Below, piece by piece: positions 17,960 to 31,591 of a stretch of DNA of 64,000 nucleotides. The translations under genes and the position numbers were made by a program. Under the pieces are notes generated by a model. It worked only from the letters and a program-made list of their open reading frames with translations, searched no databases and was not told where the DNA came from. This DNA is from Labrys miyagiensis (GTDB taxonomy: Bacteria; Pseudomonadota; Alphaproteobacteria; Rhizobiales; Labraceae), in contig NZ_BSPC01000005.1 in assembly GCF_030160835.1 (NCBI RefSeq), positions 434,001 to 498,000 of the forward strand. Reading direction: 5' to 3'. The first letter of the stretch is position 1; each line of letters starts with the position of its first letter.

Positions 17960-18979
17960 ATGTTCGAGAACCAATCGCGCCGCAACACCTTGAAGATCCT
18001 GGGCGGCTCGCTGCTGGCCGGCACCCTGCCGCTCACCGCCACGCCGGCCTTCGCCGCCAACAAGCGCATCGCGCTGGTGGTGAAGAATCTCGGCAATTCC
18101 TATTTCGATGCCTGCCGCGATGGCGCCCAGAAGGCCGCCAAGGAGATCGGCGGCTTCGACATCATCTACACCGCCCCGACCAAGGCGACCGCCGAAGACC
18201 AGATCGCCGTGATCGATGCGCTGATCGCCCAGAAGGTCGACGGCATCATCGTCTCCGCCAATGACGCCAACGCCCTCGTGCCCGTCGGCAAGAAGGCGAT
18301 GCAGCGCGGCATCAAGGTGATCTCCTTCGACAGCGCCATCGCCAAGGGCGGGCGCATCATGCATCTCAATGCCTCTTCGACGCCGATGATCGGCGCCAAG
18401 CAGGTGCAGATGATCTCCAAGACCCTGAACGGCGAGGGCGAGGTCGCCATCCTCTCGGCCGCCTCCACCATGACGAACCAGAACTCCTGGATCGCCGCCA
18501 TGAAGGAGGAGTGGAAGAAGCCCGACTATGCCAAGCTCAAGCTCGTCGACATCGTCTATGGCGACGACCAGGACGACAAGTCCTATCGCGAGATGCAGGG
18601 CCTGGTGAAGACCCACCCGAACCTCAAGGGCGTGATCTCCCCCACCACCATCGGCATCCGCGCCGGCGCCAAGGCGATCATCGACGGCGGGCTGGTCGGC
18701 AAGGTCCATATCACCGGCCTTGGCCTGCCGTCGGAAATGAAGGATGCGGTGCTGAAGGGCGCCTGCGACTCCTTCGCGATCTGGAACCCGGTCGATTACG
18801 GCTACTGCTCGACCCAGATCATCGCGGGCATCATCAATGGCGAGAAGGCCGGACCCGGCGATACCGTCAAGATGGGCTCGAAGGGCGAAACCAAGATCGG
18901 CGAAGATGGCGAGGCTGTGATGGGCGAGCCCTTCACCTTCGACAAGTCGAATGTCGAGGAATACGCGAAGATCTTCTGA
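17960..18979 (+). CDS. rhaS: rhamnose-type ABC transporter substrate-binding protein
   Basis: A 339-aa periplasmic binding protein. The signal peptide (about 1-33, with RRNTLKILGGSLLAGTLPL and cleavage after AFA) precedes lobe 1 RIALVVKNLGNSYFDACRDGAQKAA. DGIIVSANDANALVPVGKKA, KVISFDSAI, SAASTMTNQNSWI and lobe 2 GVISPTTIGIRAGAKAI follow. It is the expected receptor for the RhaTPQ genes downstream, in the order known from rhizobial rha loci. GGAGGAGACGAC precedes the ATG. Gene name by family and context; the sugar is not proven. Confidence 0.85.
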   Translation: MFENQSRRNTLKILGGSLLAGTLPLTATPAFAANKRIALVVKNLGNSYFDACRDGAQKAAKEIGGFDIIYTAPTKATAEDQIAVIDALIAQKVDGIIVSANDANALVPVGKKAMQRGIKVISFDSAIAKGGRIMHLNASSTPMIGAKQVQMISKTLNGEGEVAILSAASTMTNQNSWIAAMKEEWKKPDYAKLKLVDIVYGDDQDDKSYREMQGLVKTHPNLKGVISPTTIGIRAGAKAIIDGGLVGKVHITGLGLPSEMKDAVLKGACDSFAIWNPVDYGYCSTQIIAGIINGEKAGPGDTVKMGSKGETKIGEDGEAVMGEPFTFDKSNVEEYAKIF

Positions 18980-19009
18980 GGTACGGACTTTTGAGAATGA
19001 AGCGCGGGA

Positions 19010-19207
19010 AGCCTCCCCCACGAAGCTGGGGGAGGTGGGCCGACGAAGTCGGCTCGGAGGGGGTGTGGCCAGGATAGGGCACTGCGACCGCGCCCTGGGG
19101 TTCCATTTCCCGTGCCTTATCCTGACCACACCCCCCTCCGTCATTGCTTCGCAATGTAGCGCACACAACTTGTGTGCGCGACCTCCCCCAGCTTCGTGGG
19201 GGAGGCA
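19010..19207. repeat. inverted repeat pair, CCTCCCCCACGAAGCTGGGGGAGG class
   Basis: Same class as 15986-16158, between the binding-protein and ATPase genes. The right half carries an extra palindromic insertion (GCGCACACAACTTGTGTGCG). It ends 25 bp before the ATPase start, so the ATPase must be translated from an mRNA with a strong upstream hairpin. Confidence 0.9.
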
Positions 19208-19231
19208 AGCCGCGCCTAGCTGGACCCCTTT

Positions 19232-20740
19232 ATGCCCTCTGCCTCCGCCGATACCCCGCTTCTCTCCCTGACTGGCGTGTCCAAGCGTTTTCCCGGCGTG
19301 CGGGCTTTGCATGACACCCACCTCACCCTCTATCCCGGCCAGGTGACGGCGCTGCTCGGCGAGAACGGAGCCGGCAAGTCCACCATCGTGAAGATCCTCA
19401 CCGGCATCTACACGCCCGACGAGGGTGAGATCCGCGTCGGCGGTGAAGCGGTGAGCTTTTCGAGCCCGCGTGACGCCTGGGCGGCTGGCATCACCGCCAT
19501 CCACCAGGAGACCATCATGTTCGATGAGCTCTCGGTGGCCGAGAATGTCTTCATGGGCCATATGCCCAAGGGTGCGGGCGGCCTGGTCGACTGGGGCGCC
19601 GTCCACAGCCGCACGCGCGAATTACTCAAGCGCCTCGACAGCGACATCGATCCGGCCGAGCCCTTGAAAGCGCTCGGCGTCGCGCAGAAGCATCTGGTGG
19701 AGATCGCCCGCGCGCTCTCGCACGAGGCGCGCATCGTCATCATGGACGAACCCACCGCCGCGCTTTCGGCCCGCGAGATCGACGATCTCTTCCGCATCAT
19801 CGCCCAGCTCAAGGCCGAGGGGCGGGCCATCCTGTTCATCTCGCACAAATTCGAGGAGATCTTCCGCGTCGCCGACCGCTGGCTCTGCCTGCGCGACGGC
19901 GAGCATGTCGGCGAGGGCGCCATCTCGGAGGCGAATCCGCCCCAGCTCGTGCGGCTGATGGTGGGCCGTTCGATCGAGCAGGTCTTCCCCAAGCGCGAGG
20001 TGCCGATCGGCGACGTCGCGCTGGAGGTGAAGAACCTCTCCAACCCCACCGAATTCGCCGACATCTCCTTTGTCTTGCGCAAGGGCGAGATCCTCGGCCT
20101 TTACGGCCTCGTCGGCGCCGGCCGCTCGGAGGCGATGCAGGCCGTGTTCGGCATCAGCAAGCCCAGCGCAGGCGAGATCAGCCTTGCCGGCAAGCCCCTG
20201 TCGATCCGCACGCCGGCCGACGCCATCACCGCCGGCATCGCCTATGTGCCGGAGGACCGCCAGATCCAGGGCGCGGTGCTGCCTTTCGGCGTGCGCGAGA
20301 ATACCACGCTGGCAAGCCTCTTCCGCCACGCCCGCGGCGGCTTCCTCTCGCTCGCTTCCGAGATCCAGGACACCCGCCGCCTCGGCACGCGTCTCTCCGT
20401 CAAGGCGGCCTCCTGGGACCAGCGCCTGCAGGAACTCTCCGGCGGCAACCAGCAGAAGGTGGTGATCGCCAAATGGCTGGCGACCAACCCGAAGGTGATT
20501 ATCCTGGACGAGCCGACTAAGGGCATCGATGTCGGCTCCAAGGCGGCAGTGCACGACTTCATGGTCGATCTCGCCGCGGAGGGTCTCGCCGTGGTGCTGA
20601 TTTCCTCCGAACTGCCGGAGGTGATGGGCATGTCGGACCGCATCCTGGTGATGCATGAGGGCCGCATCGTCAGGGAATTCGCCCGCGCCGACATGGACGC
20701 CGCCGCCATCGTCACCGCCGCAACGGGAGGCCATGCATGA
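19232..20740 (+). CDS. rhaT: rhamnose-type sugar ABC transporter, dual ATPase
   Basis: A 502-aa ATPase with two nucleotide-binding domains in one chain (RbsA/XylG/RhaT type). Domain 1 has Walker A GENGAGKST (about 50) and Walker B IVIMDEPTAALS (about 170); its signature is degenerate, as usual. Domain 2 has GLVGAGRSEAMQ instead of a canonical Walker A, signature ELSGGNQQK and Walker B VIILDEPTKGID. It energises the RhaPQ permeases, whose genes follow after a repeat-filled gap of 217 bp. No strong Shine-Dalgarno sequence is seen before the ATG. Confidence 0.9.
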   Translation: MPSASADTPLLSLTGVSKRFPGVRALHDTHLTLYPGQVTALLGENGAGKSTIVKILTGIYTPDEGEIRVGGEAVSFSSPRDAWAAGITAIHQETIMFDELSVAENVFMGHMPKGAGGLVDWGAVHSRTRELLKRLDSDIDPAEPLKALGVAQKHLVEIARALSHEARIVIMDEPTAALSAREIDDLFRIIAQLKAEGRAILFISHKFEEIFRVADRWLCLRDGEHVGEGAISEANPPQLVRLMVGRSIEQVFPKREVPIGDVALEVKNLSNPTEFADISFVLRKGEILGLYGLVGAGRSEAMQAVFGISKPSAGEISLAGKPLSIRTPADAITAGIAYVPEDRQIQGAVLPFGVRENTTLASLFRHARGGFLSLASEIQDTRRLGTRLSVKAASWDQRLQELSGGNQQKVVIAKWLATNPKVIILDEPTKGIDVGSKAAVHDFMVDLAAEGLAVVLISSELPEVMGMSDRILVMHEGRIVREFARADMDAAAIVTAATGGHA

Positions 20741-20808
20741 GTGAGAAGAGACTGTCCTTCCCGGCGCGGAGTCAGGAAAATGATGGCGTTCGGGGTGCGG
20801 GGTGGCGC

Positions 20809-20928
20809 CGTCATTCCGGCCGAAGAGCCGGAATCCACGACCACCGGCTTCTCCGGACCGGTGATCGGCCTTCGGTCCGTTCGTCGAGCGCGCTGTTCAT
20901 GGATTCCGGCTCTTCGGTCGGAATGACG
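20809..20928. repeat. inverted repeat pair, CGTCATTCCGGCCGAAGAGC class
   Basis: CGTCATTCCGGCCGAAGAGC at 20809 faces its inverted copy ending at 20928 (ATTCCGGCTCTTCGGTCGGA), with an internal ACCGGTGATCGGCCTTCGGT stretch. It separates the ATPase and the first permease gene of the transporter operon. Confidence 0.85.
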
Positions 20929-20957
20929 ATCCGCCTCTTTCTGAAAGGATCGTCGAC

Positions 20958-22013
20958 ATGACAGGAATTTGGCGGCGCTATGGCCGCGAGATCATCCTCG
21001 CCCTCATCGTCGCAGGCATGATTCTCGCCATCGGCCTGCGCGCGCCGGTGTTCCTGAGCGGGGATTCCCTCAGTTCCCTGCTCGACGACACCACCATCCT
21101 CGCCATGCTCGCTCTGGCGCAGATGGCGGTGATCCTCACCCGTGGCATCGACCTGTCGGTGGCGGCCAATCTTGCTTTGAGCGGCATGGTGGCCGCGCTG
21201 TTCTCGATCTGGGCACCGAACGTGCCCATCTTCATCGTCATCCTGGTGGCGATTGCCGTCGGCACCTTCTTCGGCTTCCTCAATGGCGTCTTCATCGCCT
21301 GGATCGGCATTCCACCCATCGTGGTGACCCTCGGCACGCTCGCCATCTATCGTGGCCTCGTCTTCATCGTCTCGGGCGGCAAATGGATCTCGTCGGATTT
21401 GATGACGTCGGCCTTCCTCGCCTTTCCGCATGCCATCGTGCTCAATATTCCCAGCCTCCATATCTTCGGCCTGCAGACTCCCAACCTCCATATTTCCAGC
21501 CTGGTCTGCCTCGCTGTCGCCGTCGCCGTGCTGATGGCCATCTTCCTCGGCTTCACCACGGTGGGGCGTGGCCTCTATGCGGTGGGCGGCAATCCCATCG
21601 CGGCGCGCTATTGCGGCATTGACCTCTCGCGCCAGCAATTGCTGGTGTTCACCCTGTCGGGCGCCGTTTCGGGCCTGTGCGGTTATCTGTGGGTGGCGCG
21701 CTTCGGCATCGCCTATACAGAGATCGCGCTCGGCTATGAGCTCAGCGTCATCGCGGCCTGCGTCATCGGCGGCGTCTCGATCGGCGGCGGCATCGGCTCG
21801 GTCACCGGGGCGCTGCTCGGCGCGCTCTTTCTCGGTGTCGTCGTCAATGCGCTGCCGGTGATCAATATCTCGCCCTTCTGGCAGATGGCGATCTCGGGCG
21901 CGGTGATCCTCGCTGCCGTGGTGGTCAATGCCAGGGCCGAACGCAGGCAGGGCAAGCTTATCCTGCCCGAGGCGCGCCGCCGCGCCGCTGCGCGAGAGGG
22001 AGTGCGCTCATGA
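20958..22013 (+). CDS. rhaP: rhamnose-type sugar ABC transporter permease
   Basis: A 351-aa inner-membrane permease of the RbsC/BPD_transp_2 family with about ten hydrophobic segments. Family landmarks are MLALAQMAVILTRGIDLSVAANLALSGM, FFGFLNGVFIAWIGIPPIVVTLGTLAIYRG and ALSCVIGGVSIGGG-like glycine-rich repeats near the C-terminus (AACVIGGVSIGGGIGS). GAAAGGA lies 9 nt before the ATG. The stop overlaps the next permease start by 4 bp, so the two are co-translated and probably form a heterodimer channel. Confidence 0.88.
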   Translation: MTGIWRRYGREIILALIVAGMILAIGLRAPVFLSGDSLSSLLDDTTILAMLALAQMAVILTRGIDLSVAANLALSGMVAALFSIWAPNVPIFIVILVAIAVGTFFGFLNGVFIAWIGIPPIVVTLGTLAIYRGLVFIVSGGKWISSDLMTSAFLAFPHAIVLNIPSLHIFGLQTPNLHISSLVCLAVAVAVLMAIFLGFTTVGRGLYAVGGNPIAARYCGIDLSRQQLLVFTLSGAVSGLCGYLWVARFGIAYTEIALGYELSVIAACVIGGVSIGGGIGSVTGALLGALFLGVVVNALPVINISPFWQMAISGAVILAAVVVNARAERRQGKLILPEARRRAAAREGVRS

Positions 22014-23014
22014 GCGAACAGACCCGCTACCAGGTCCTCGACCGCGCGCCCTGGCGCCTGACCGACTGGCTGCTGCGCTGGGAGACGATCCTGTGCATCC
22101 TGCTGGTGCTCGTCATCGTCGTGAACGCTGTTGGATCGCCCTACTTCCTCGATGTCTACAACCTCTCCGACATGACGCAGAACTTCTCGGAGAAGGCGAT
22201 CATCGCGCTCGGCATGGCGCTCCTCATCCTCACCCGCGAGATCGACCTTTCGGTCGCCGCCACCGTGGCGCTCTGCTCGCTCGCCATCGGTTATGCCGCA
22301 CAGGCGGGCTATGGGCCGGCGCCGCTGATCGGGGTGGGCATCCTCGTCGGTATCGTCTGCGGTGCCTTCAATGGCTGGCTGGTGACCGGCTTCGGTCTGC
22401 CCTCGATCGTGGTGACCATCGGCACCATGTCGCTCTATCGCGGCATCGCCCAGGTCGTGCTGGGCGACCAGGCCATCACCACCTATCCGGACGAGTATAC
22501 CAGCCTCGCCCAGGGCTACATCATCCAGACCCCGCCACTCTATCTCGCCTTCATCCTCTTCCTGGTGCTGGCGCTGATTTTCGCGATCGTGGTGCATTTC
22601 ACGCCCTGGGGCCGCATGCTCTATGCCATCGGCAACAATCCGGTGGCGGCGCGCTTCTCGGGCATCCCGGTCAACCGCATCCGCTTCCTGCTCTTCGTGC
22701 TGACGGGCCTGCTCTCGGGCCTCGCCTCGGCCCTGCTTACCGCCCGCATCGGCTCGACCCGCCCCAATATCGCGCTCGGCTGGGAACTCGAAGTGGTGAC
22801 CGTGGCGGTGCTCGGCGGCATGTCGATCGCCGGCGGTTCCGGCACCATCCCGGGCGTGGTGATCGCCGTCTTCGTGCTCGGCCTGACGACCTTCGGCCTC
22901 ACGCTGATCAACGTGCCCGGCATCGTCATCAACGTGATCCTGGGCGTGTTGCTGGTGGCCGCCATCGCTCTGCCGATCATCGTGCGGCGGGTGCTGGGGA
23001 TGCGGGCGCAGTAG
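22010..23014 (+). CDS. rhaQ: rhamnose-type sugar ABC transporter permease
   Basis: A 334-aa permease of the same family as the preceding gene: ALGMALLILTREIDLSVAATVALCS, VCGAFNGWLVTGFGLPSIVVTIGTMSLYRG and VAVLGGMSIAGGSGT. ATG overlaps the preceding TGA (ATGA). It completes the RhaS-T-P-Q transporter. The locus in this window lacks a recognisable rhamnose mutarotase (RhaU/RhaM) or isomerase (RhaI); these are either elsewhere or not needed for the true substrate. Confidence 0.88.
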   Translation: MSEQTRYQVLDRAPWRLTDWLLRWETILCILLVLVIVVNAVGSPYFLDVYNLSDMTQNFSEKAIIALGMALLILTREIDLSVAATVALCSLAIGYAAQAGYGPAPLIGVGILVGIVCGAFNGWLVTGFGLPSIVVTIGTMSLYRGIAQVVLGDQAITTYPDEYTSLAQGYIIQTPPLYLAFILFLVLALIFAIVVHFTPWGRMLYAIGNNPVAARFSGIPVNRIRFLLFVLTGLLSGLASALLTARIGSTRPNIALGWELEVVTVAVLGGMSIAGGSGTIPGVVIAVFVLGLTTFGLTLINVPGIVINVILGVLLVAAIALPIIVRRVLGMRAQ

Positions 23015-23016
23015 GC

Positions 23017-23346
23017 CTACCAGGCAACGAACTCCTCCCGTCCGCCGAAAGCCGCTGGAAAGCCTTTGTAATGCGGCAGGTCGTCGACAACAGGCAGCAC
23101 CGCGTGCTGGCACTGGACATGGAACTGCGGCCGGAATTCGCCTTTGGGCAGCAAGTAGCCGTTGACGCTACGCATGCCGACGCCGTCGATCTCGGAGAAC
23201 AGATGCATGCTGCAAGCCACTGGAAACACCTTCCAGTTTTGCGCGCAGCCGAGGCGATCTGCCCTGCCAAAGGGCTTCGGCTTCGCATTTGCTGGAACAC
23301 TCTGTCGCTCCGCCCTGTGATCACATTTCGTTTCTTGCTGCTGCAT
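23017..23346 (-). pseudogene. GFA-family (CENP-V/GFA domain) C-terminal remnant
   Basis: The last about 70 residues of this reading frame (HLFSEIDGVGMRSVNGYLL, then HVQCQHAVLPVVDDLPHYKG) read like the C-terminal half of a GFA-family zinc protein. The N-terminal Cys-rich half (CxCG...CHC) is absent, and the preceding residues look random. It is therefore scored as a truncated remnant. It ends 2 bp from the rhaQ stop, convergent with it. The family call is from memory of the C-terminal pattern and is moderate. Confidence 0.5.
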
Positions 23347-23788
23347 GGCCTCGGCGCGAAAGAAAACGTCGCGCTGGCGCTTTTATGTGCTTGTCCCCTG
23401 CTTGGAAATGTGTCATGTCACCCTTCCATATTAGGACAGCTATGCTGTCCCATTAGGGATGCCGCTGCGGTTCAGGCTGGCGGCACGCGGATAAGCCGAA
23501 GATGGCCCACAGGCCCGGCCACGCCGTAGGACAAGAACTGCCCTCTCGCGTTTCAGCGCAAAGCGGTGCAGCATGGAGCAAAGCCAGGAAAAGTGAGTAC
23601 GGGTTTTCCGTTTGGCTCTGCGACAATGTGTGAAGCAAAGCTGGTATCGGCTAAGCGACACATAGTAGTGCAATAAGGACAATCAGGCGGCATAGTCGCG
23701 GCCCGGCAATTGCATGGGCAGGCGATCAGGGCGGCTGAGTGTCCGGCAGACAGTTTATTGGTGATCGAGGCAGAGAGGGAGACAGGCG
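23347..23788. other. intergenic region before gltB, no gene recognised
   Basis: About 440 bp of lower GC than the flanks. Short reading frames on the minus strand (for example 23440-23682, 80 aa, Arg/Cys-rich) have no recognisable motif or ribosome-binding site. The region presumably contains the gltB promoter, but no convincing -35/-10 pair could be picked by eye. Confidence 0.4.
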
Positions 23789-28534
<4,746 letters not shown>

Positions 28535-28551
28535 CCGGAAGGATTGTCATC

Positions 28552-28575
28552 ATCCCGGGCCTATGCGCCCGGGAT
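28552..28575. repeat. hairpin between gltB and gltD
   Basis: ATCCCGGGC and GCCCGGGAT, 6 bp apart, form a perfect 9-bp stem inside the 105-bp gltB-gltD gap. A second imperfect palindrome (CCGGATAGCGCGGCGCGC) follows to about 28620. No U-run follows, so it is more likely a REP-type unit that could modulate the gltB:gltD ratio than a terminator. Confidence 0.6.
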
Positions 28576-28639
28576 AGAGGGATTTTGTTTCGGCCCCGGA
28601 TAGCGCGGCGCGCATCCGGTTCGACCGGGGGAATTTGAT

Positions 28640-30064
28640 ATGGGCAAGGCAACAGGTTTTCTTGAAATCGACCGGCAGGACCAGAAGTACATGCCGGCGG
28701 CGGATCGTATCCGCCATTATCGCGAGTTCACCCTTCCGCTCGACGACAAGGACGTGGCCAAGCAGGCGGCGCGCTGCATGGATTGCGGCATTCCCTACTG
28801 CCACGGCCCGACCGGCTGTCCGGTGAACAACCAGATCCCGGACTGGAACGACCTCGTCTACCAGGACGACTGGGAGGAGGCGGCGCGCAACCTGCACTCC
28901 ACCAACAATTTCCCGGAGTTCACCGGCCGCATCTGCCCGGCGCCCTGCGAGGAGGCCTGCACGCTCAACCTCGAGGACGTGCCGGTGACCATCAAGACGA
29001 TCGAGCAGTCGATTGCCGACAAGGCCTGGTCGATGGGCTGGATCAAGCCCGAGATCGCCAAGGCGAGGACCGGCAAGAAGGTCGCGGTCGTCGGTTCCGG
29101 CCCCGCCGGCATGGCCGCCGCCCAGCAGCTTGCCCGCGCCGGCCATGACGTGCATGTCTATGAGCGCGAACCCCGCGCCGGCGGCCTGCTGCGCTATGGC
29201 ATCCCTGACTTCAAGATGGAAAAGCACCATATCGAGCGCCGCGTGCGCCAGATGGAGGCCGAGGGCGTCACCTTCCACTACGGCGTCAATGTCGGGGTCA
29301 CCATGAGCTTCGCCGACCTCAAGGGCCAGCACGACGCCGTGCTGATGGCGGGCGGCGCCGAGCACCCGCGCGATCCGGCCTTGCCGGGCGCCGAGCTCGA
29401 AGGCGTGCAATTTGCGATGCCCTATCTCGTGCAGAGCAACCGCCGCGTCGGCGGCGAGGATATCAGCAAGGAAGAGCCGCTGCTCACCACGGGCAAGCAT
29501 GTCGTGGTCATCGGCGGCGGCGACACGGCCTCCGACTGCGTCGGCACCTCCTTCCGCCAGGGCGCCATTTCAGTGACGCAGCTCGACATCCGCCCGCGCC
29601 CGCCCGAGAAGGAAGACAAGCTCGCCATCTGGCCCTATTGGCCGACCAAGATGCGCACCTCCTCCTCGCAGGCCGAAGGCGCCGAGCGCGAGTTCCAGGC
29701 GGTGACGCTCGGTCTCGTCGGCAAGAACGGCCGCGTCACCGGCGTGAAGATCGCCAAGGCCGACGAGAAGCGCCGGCCGATCGAGGGCACGGAGACCGTG
29801 ATCCGCGCCGATGCCGTGTTCATCGCGCTCGGCTTTTCCGGCCCCGTCAAGCAAGGCATGATCGACCAGTCGGGTGTCGATCTCGACAAGCGCGGCAATG
29901 TCTCGGCCACCGACAGGGACTACCGCACCTCGATGGACAAGGTTTTCGCGGCCGGCGACATGCGCCGCGGCCAGTCCCTGGTGGTGTGGGCCATCCGCGA
30001 AGGCCGCCAGGCAGCGCGGGCGATCGACGAGGCGCTCATGGGTGCCACGACCCTGCCGCGTTGA
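28640..30064 (+). CDS. gltD: glutamate synthase small subunit
   Basis: The 474-aa GltD passes electrons from NADPH through FAD to GltB. N-terminal cysteine clusters ([19 protein letters not shown], then [11 protein letters not shown]) bind the 4Fe-4S centres. The FAD motif [18 protein letters not shown] lies near residue 150 and the NADPH motif [13 protein letters not shown] near residue 288. The C-terminal [16 protein letters not shown] is the conserved FAD-contact segment. The start [17 protein letters not shown] is canonical, with GGGGGAA upstream. Co-transcribed with gltB. Confidence 0.97.
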   Translation: MGKATGFLEIDRQDQKYMPAADRIRHYREFTLPLDDKDVAKQAARCMDCGIPYCHGPTGCPVNNQIPDWNDLVYQDDWEEAARNLHSTNNFPEFTGRICPAPCEEACTLNLEDVPVTIKTIEQSIADKAWSMGWIKPEIAKARTGKKVAVVGSGPAGMAAAQQLARAGHDVHVYEREPRAGGLLRYGIPDFKMEKHHIERRVRQMEAEGVTFHYGVNVGVTMSFADLKGQHDAVLMAGGAEHPRDPALPGAELEGVQFAMPYLVQSNRRVGGEDISKEEPLLTTGKHVVVIGGGDTASDCVGTSFRQGAISVTQLDIRPRPPEKEDKLAIWPYWPTKMRTSSSQAEGAEREFQAVTLGLVGKNGRVTGVKIAKADEKRRPIEGTETVIRADAVFIALGFSGPVKQGMIDQSGVDLDKRGNVSATDRDYRTSMDKVFAAGDMRRGQSLVVWAIREGRQAARAIDEALMGATTLPR

Positions 30065-30067
30065 CTG

Positions 30068-30224
30068 GTGTCATCCCGTGCGCACCGCAGCATGTAATGA
30101 TGCGGTGCAGACACGGGACCGTATCCAGAACTGTGCCTACTCCTCACGCGGTCCCGGATCTGCGAAGCGTCACTTCGTGCCGCCACTCACAGGCGAAGCC
30201 TGTGAGGATACGTCCGGGATGACC
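30068..30224. repeat. inverted repeat, GTCATCCCG...CGGGATGAC class
   Basis: Outer arms TGTCATCCCGTGC at about 30069 and TCCGGGATGAC ending at 30223 enclose internal palindromes (TGCGGTG..., GAAGCGTCACTTC, CACAGGCGAAGCCTGTG). It fills the gltD-lysE gap and runs into an in-frame upstream extension of the lysE-like gene. Confidence 0.75.
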
Positions 30225-30236
30225 CGAGATCCCAGC

Positions 30237-30869
30237 ATGCTTTCCCTCGCCACCATCCTCACCTTCACCGCTGTCGCTGTCGGCATGGTGCTGACGCCCG
30301 GCCCGAACATGGCCTATCTGGTTTCGCGCTCGATCTGCCAGGGGCGCCTGGCCGGGCTGATCTCGCTGGGCGGCGTGGTCACGGGCTTTCTCGTCTACAT
30401 GCTGCTCACGGCCTTCGGTATTACGGCGCTGCTGCTGGCCGTGCCGGTCGCCTATGACGTGCTGCGCCTCGCCGGTGCCGCCTACCTCGCCTGGATGGCC
30501 TGGCAGGCGTTGAAGCCCGGCGGCCGCTCGCCCTTCGAGGTGCGCGAACTCAAGCCGGATTCGCCGCGCCGGCTCTTTGGCATGGGCCTGTTCACCAGTC
30601 TGCTGAACCCGAAGATCGCGGCGCTCTATCTGTCGCTGCTGCCGCAATTCGTCGATCACGGCGGCAATGTGCTCGGCCAGACCCTGCAGCTCGGCCTGAT
30701 CCAGATCGCCACCAGCGCCTTCTTCAACGCGCTCTTCGTGGTAATGGCGGGCACGATCTCGGCCTTCCTCGCCGGCCGTCCGCTCTGGACCACGGTGCAG
30801 CGCTGGCTGATGGGTACGGTGCTGATGGGGCTGGCGGCACGCATGGCGCTGGACACGGCGCGGCGGTAA
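30237..30869 (+). CDS. LysE-family amino-acid/metabolite exporter
   Basis: A 210-aa inner-membrane protein of the LysE/RhtB family. The N-terminal VLTPGPNMAYLVSRSICQGRLAG is the family signature, followed by about six hydrophobic segments. KPGGRSPFEV marks the central cytoplasmic loop and GLFTSLLNPKIAALYLSLLPQF is conserved. It probably exports an amino acid or related small metabolite; the substrate cannot be predicted. Start at 30237 (MLSLATILTF) is chosen because an in-frame ATG at 30219 lies in repeat sequence. It follows gltD but is probably a separate unit. Confidence 0.88.
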   Translation: MLSLATILTFTAVAVGMVLTPGPNMAYLVSRSICQGRLAGLISLGGVVTGFLVYMLLTAFGITALLLAVPVAYDVLRLAGAAYLAWMAWQALKPGGRSPFEVRELKPDSPRRLFGMGLFTSLLNPKIAALYLSLLPQFVDHGGNVLGQTLQLGLIQIATSAFFNALFVVMAGTISAFLAGRPLWTTVQRWLMGTVLMGLAARMALDTARR

Positions 30870-30960
30870 CGCTGGAGTGCGAATACCTGTCTCCCCCTTT
30901 AGTCTTGTGGCATGAAGTAATACTATATGCTACAAATCTTGCTATTGAGGGAGATCTTCC

Positions 30961-31248
30961 ATGCAGGGTGTCGAACGTTTGAGCATCACGCTTCCGGCCG
31001 AAATGGCGCGTTTGATTCGTGCCAAGGTCGAGGAGGGTCGCTATGCTTCAAACAGCGAAGTGATCAGGGAAGCCATGCGTTCCTGGCAAGAAAGGGAACA
31101 GGCGCGAGAAGAAAGACTTGCAGCCATTCGCGCCAAGATCGATGAAGCCGATAATGATCCCCGTCCCTCTTTGAGCGGGGCGGAAGTTGATCGGCACTTC
31201 GAGGAGAGGTTGAGGCGGTCTTTGGCAACTCGCAAAGATCATGCTTGA
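30961..31248 (+). CDS. parD: ParD-family antitoxin
   Basis: A 95-aa antitoxin. The N-terminal ribbon-helix-helix domain reads ERLSITLPAEMARLIRAKVEEGRYASNSEVIREAMRSW, the standard ParD DNA-binding fold. The C-terminal charged tail (about 50-95) should wrap the toxin. GAGGGAGATC precedes the ATG. The AT-rich upstream sequence (GTAATACTATATGCTAC) is an imperfect palindrome that could be the autoregulatory operator. The gene overlaps the toxin by 8 bp. Confidence 0.9.
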   Translation: MQGVERLSITLPAEMARLIRAKVEEGRYASNSEVIREAMRSWQEREQAREERLAAIRAKIDEADNDPRPSLSGAEVDRHFEERLRRSLATRKDHA

Positions 31249-31549
31249 GTTGATCTACCGGCCTGCGGCGATCGCGGATCTCGATTCCATTTACGATGCC
31301 ATCGAACAGGATAGCCCACGACGAGCTGCGAGTTATGTCGCCGACATCAGAGCCAGGTGTCGTTCCTTGTGTGAGCATCCAATGCTCGGGCCGTCTCGCA
31401 GCGAGATAAGGCAGGACCTGCGTATTCTTCCGATGTTCGGCAAGGTCGTTGTCTGTTATCGCATTGTCGGGCAGACCGTTGTCATCGGTCGGGTTCTCTC
31501 CGGTGGTCGCGATTTCAATGCCGTCATGCAGGACGATGACGGGTTCTGA
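31241..31549 (+). CDS. parE: ParE-family toxin
   Basis: A 102-aa RelE/ParE-superfamily toxin: YRPAAIADLDSIYDAIEQDSPRRAASYVADI, then CEHPMLGPSRSEIRQDLRILPMFGKVVVCYRIVG and a C-terminal VIGRVLSGGRDF. These are the standard ParE fold landmarks. ParE toxins inhibit DNA gyrase. The ATG lies inside the antitoxin gene (31241), as in most parDE operons. The intact pair between housekeeping genes has no mobile-element remnants visible nearby. Confidence 0.9.
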   Translation: MLELIYRPAAIADLDSIYDAIEQDSPRRAASYVADIRARCRSLCEHPMLGPSRSEIRQDLRILPMFGKVVVCYRIVGQTVVIGRVLSGGRDFNAVMQDDDGF

Positions 31550-31591
31550 GCGGCCCACAAGGTAATTGCCAGCGCAGGGCAGAACCTGGGA

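Noticed and set aside
17828..19606. 592-codon minus-strand frame across the RhaS and RhaT genes
   Set aside because: It spans two certain plus-strand genes and a non-coding repeat; no motif.
22001..22017. TGAGCGA at the rhaQ start codon as a further DeoR site
   Set aside because: ATGAGCGA is simply the codons Met-Ser-Glu at a start and recurs at other starts; it is inside an operon and not in a promoter.
30870..30960. Integron or phage attachment site near parDE
   Set aside because: No integrase, cassette core site or duplicated att sequence visible; only a short AT-rich promoter-like stretch.
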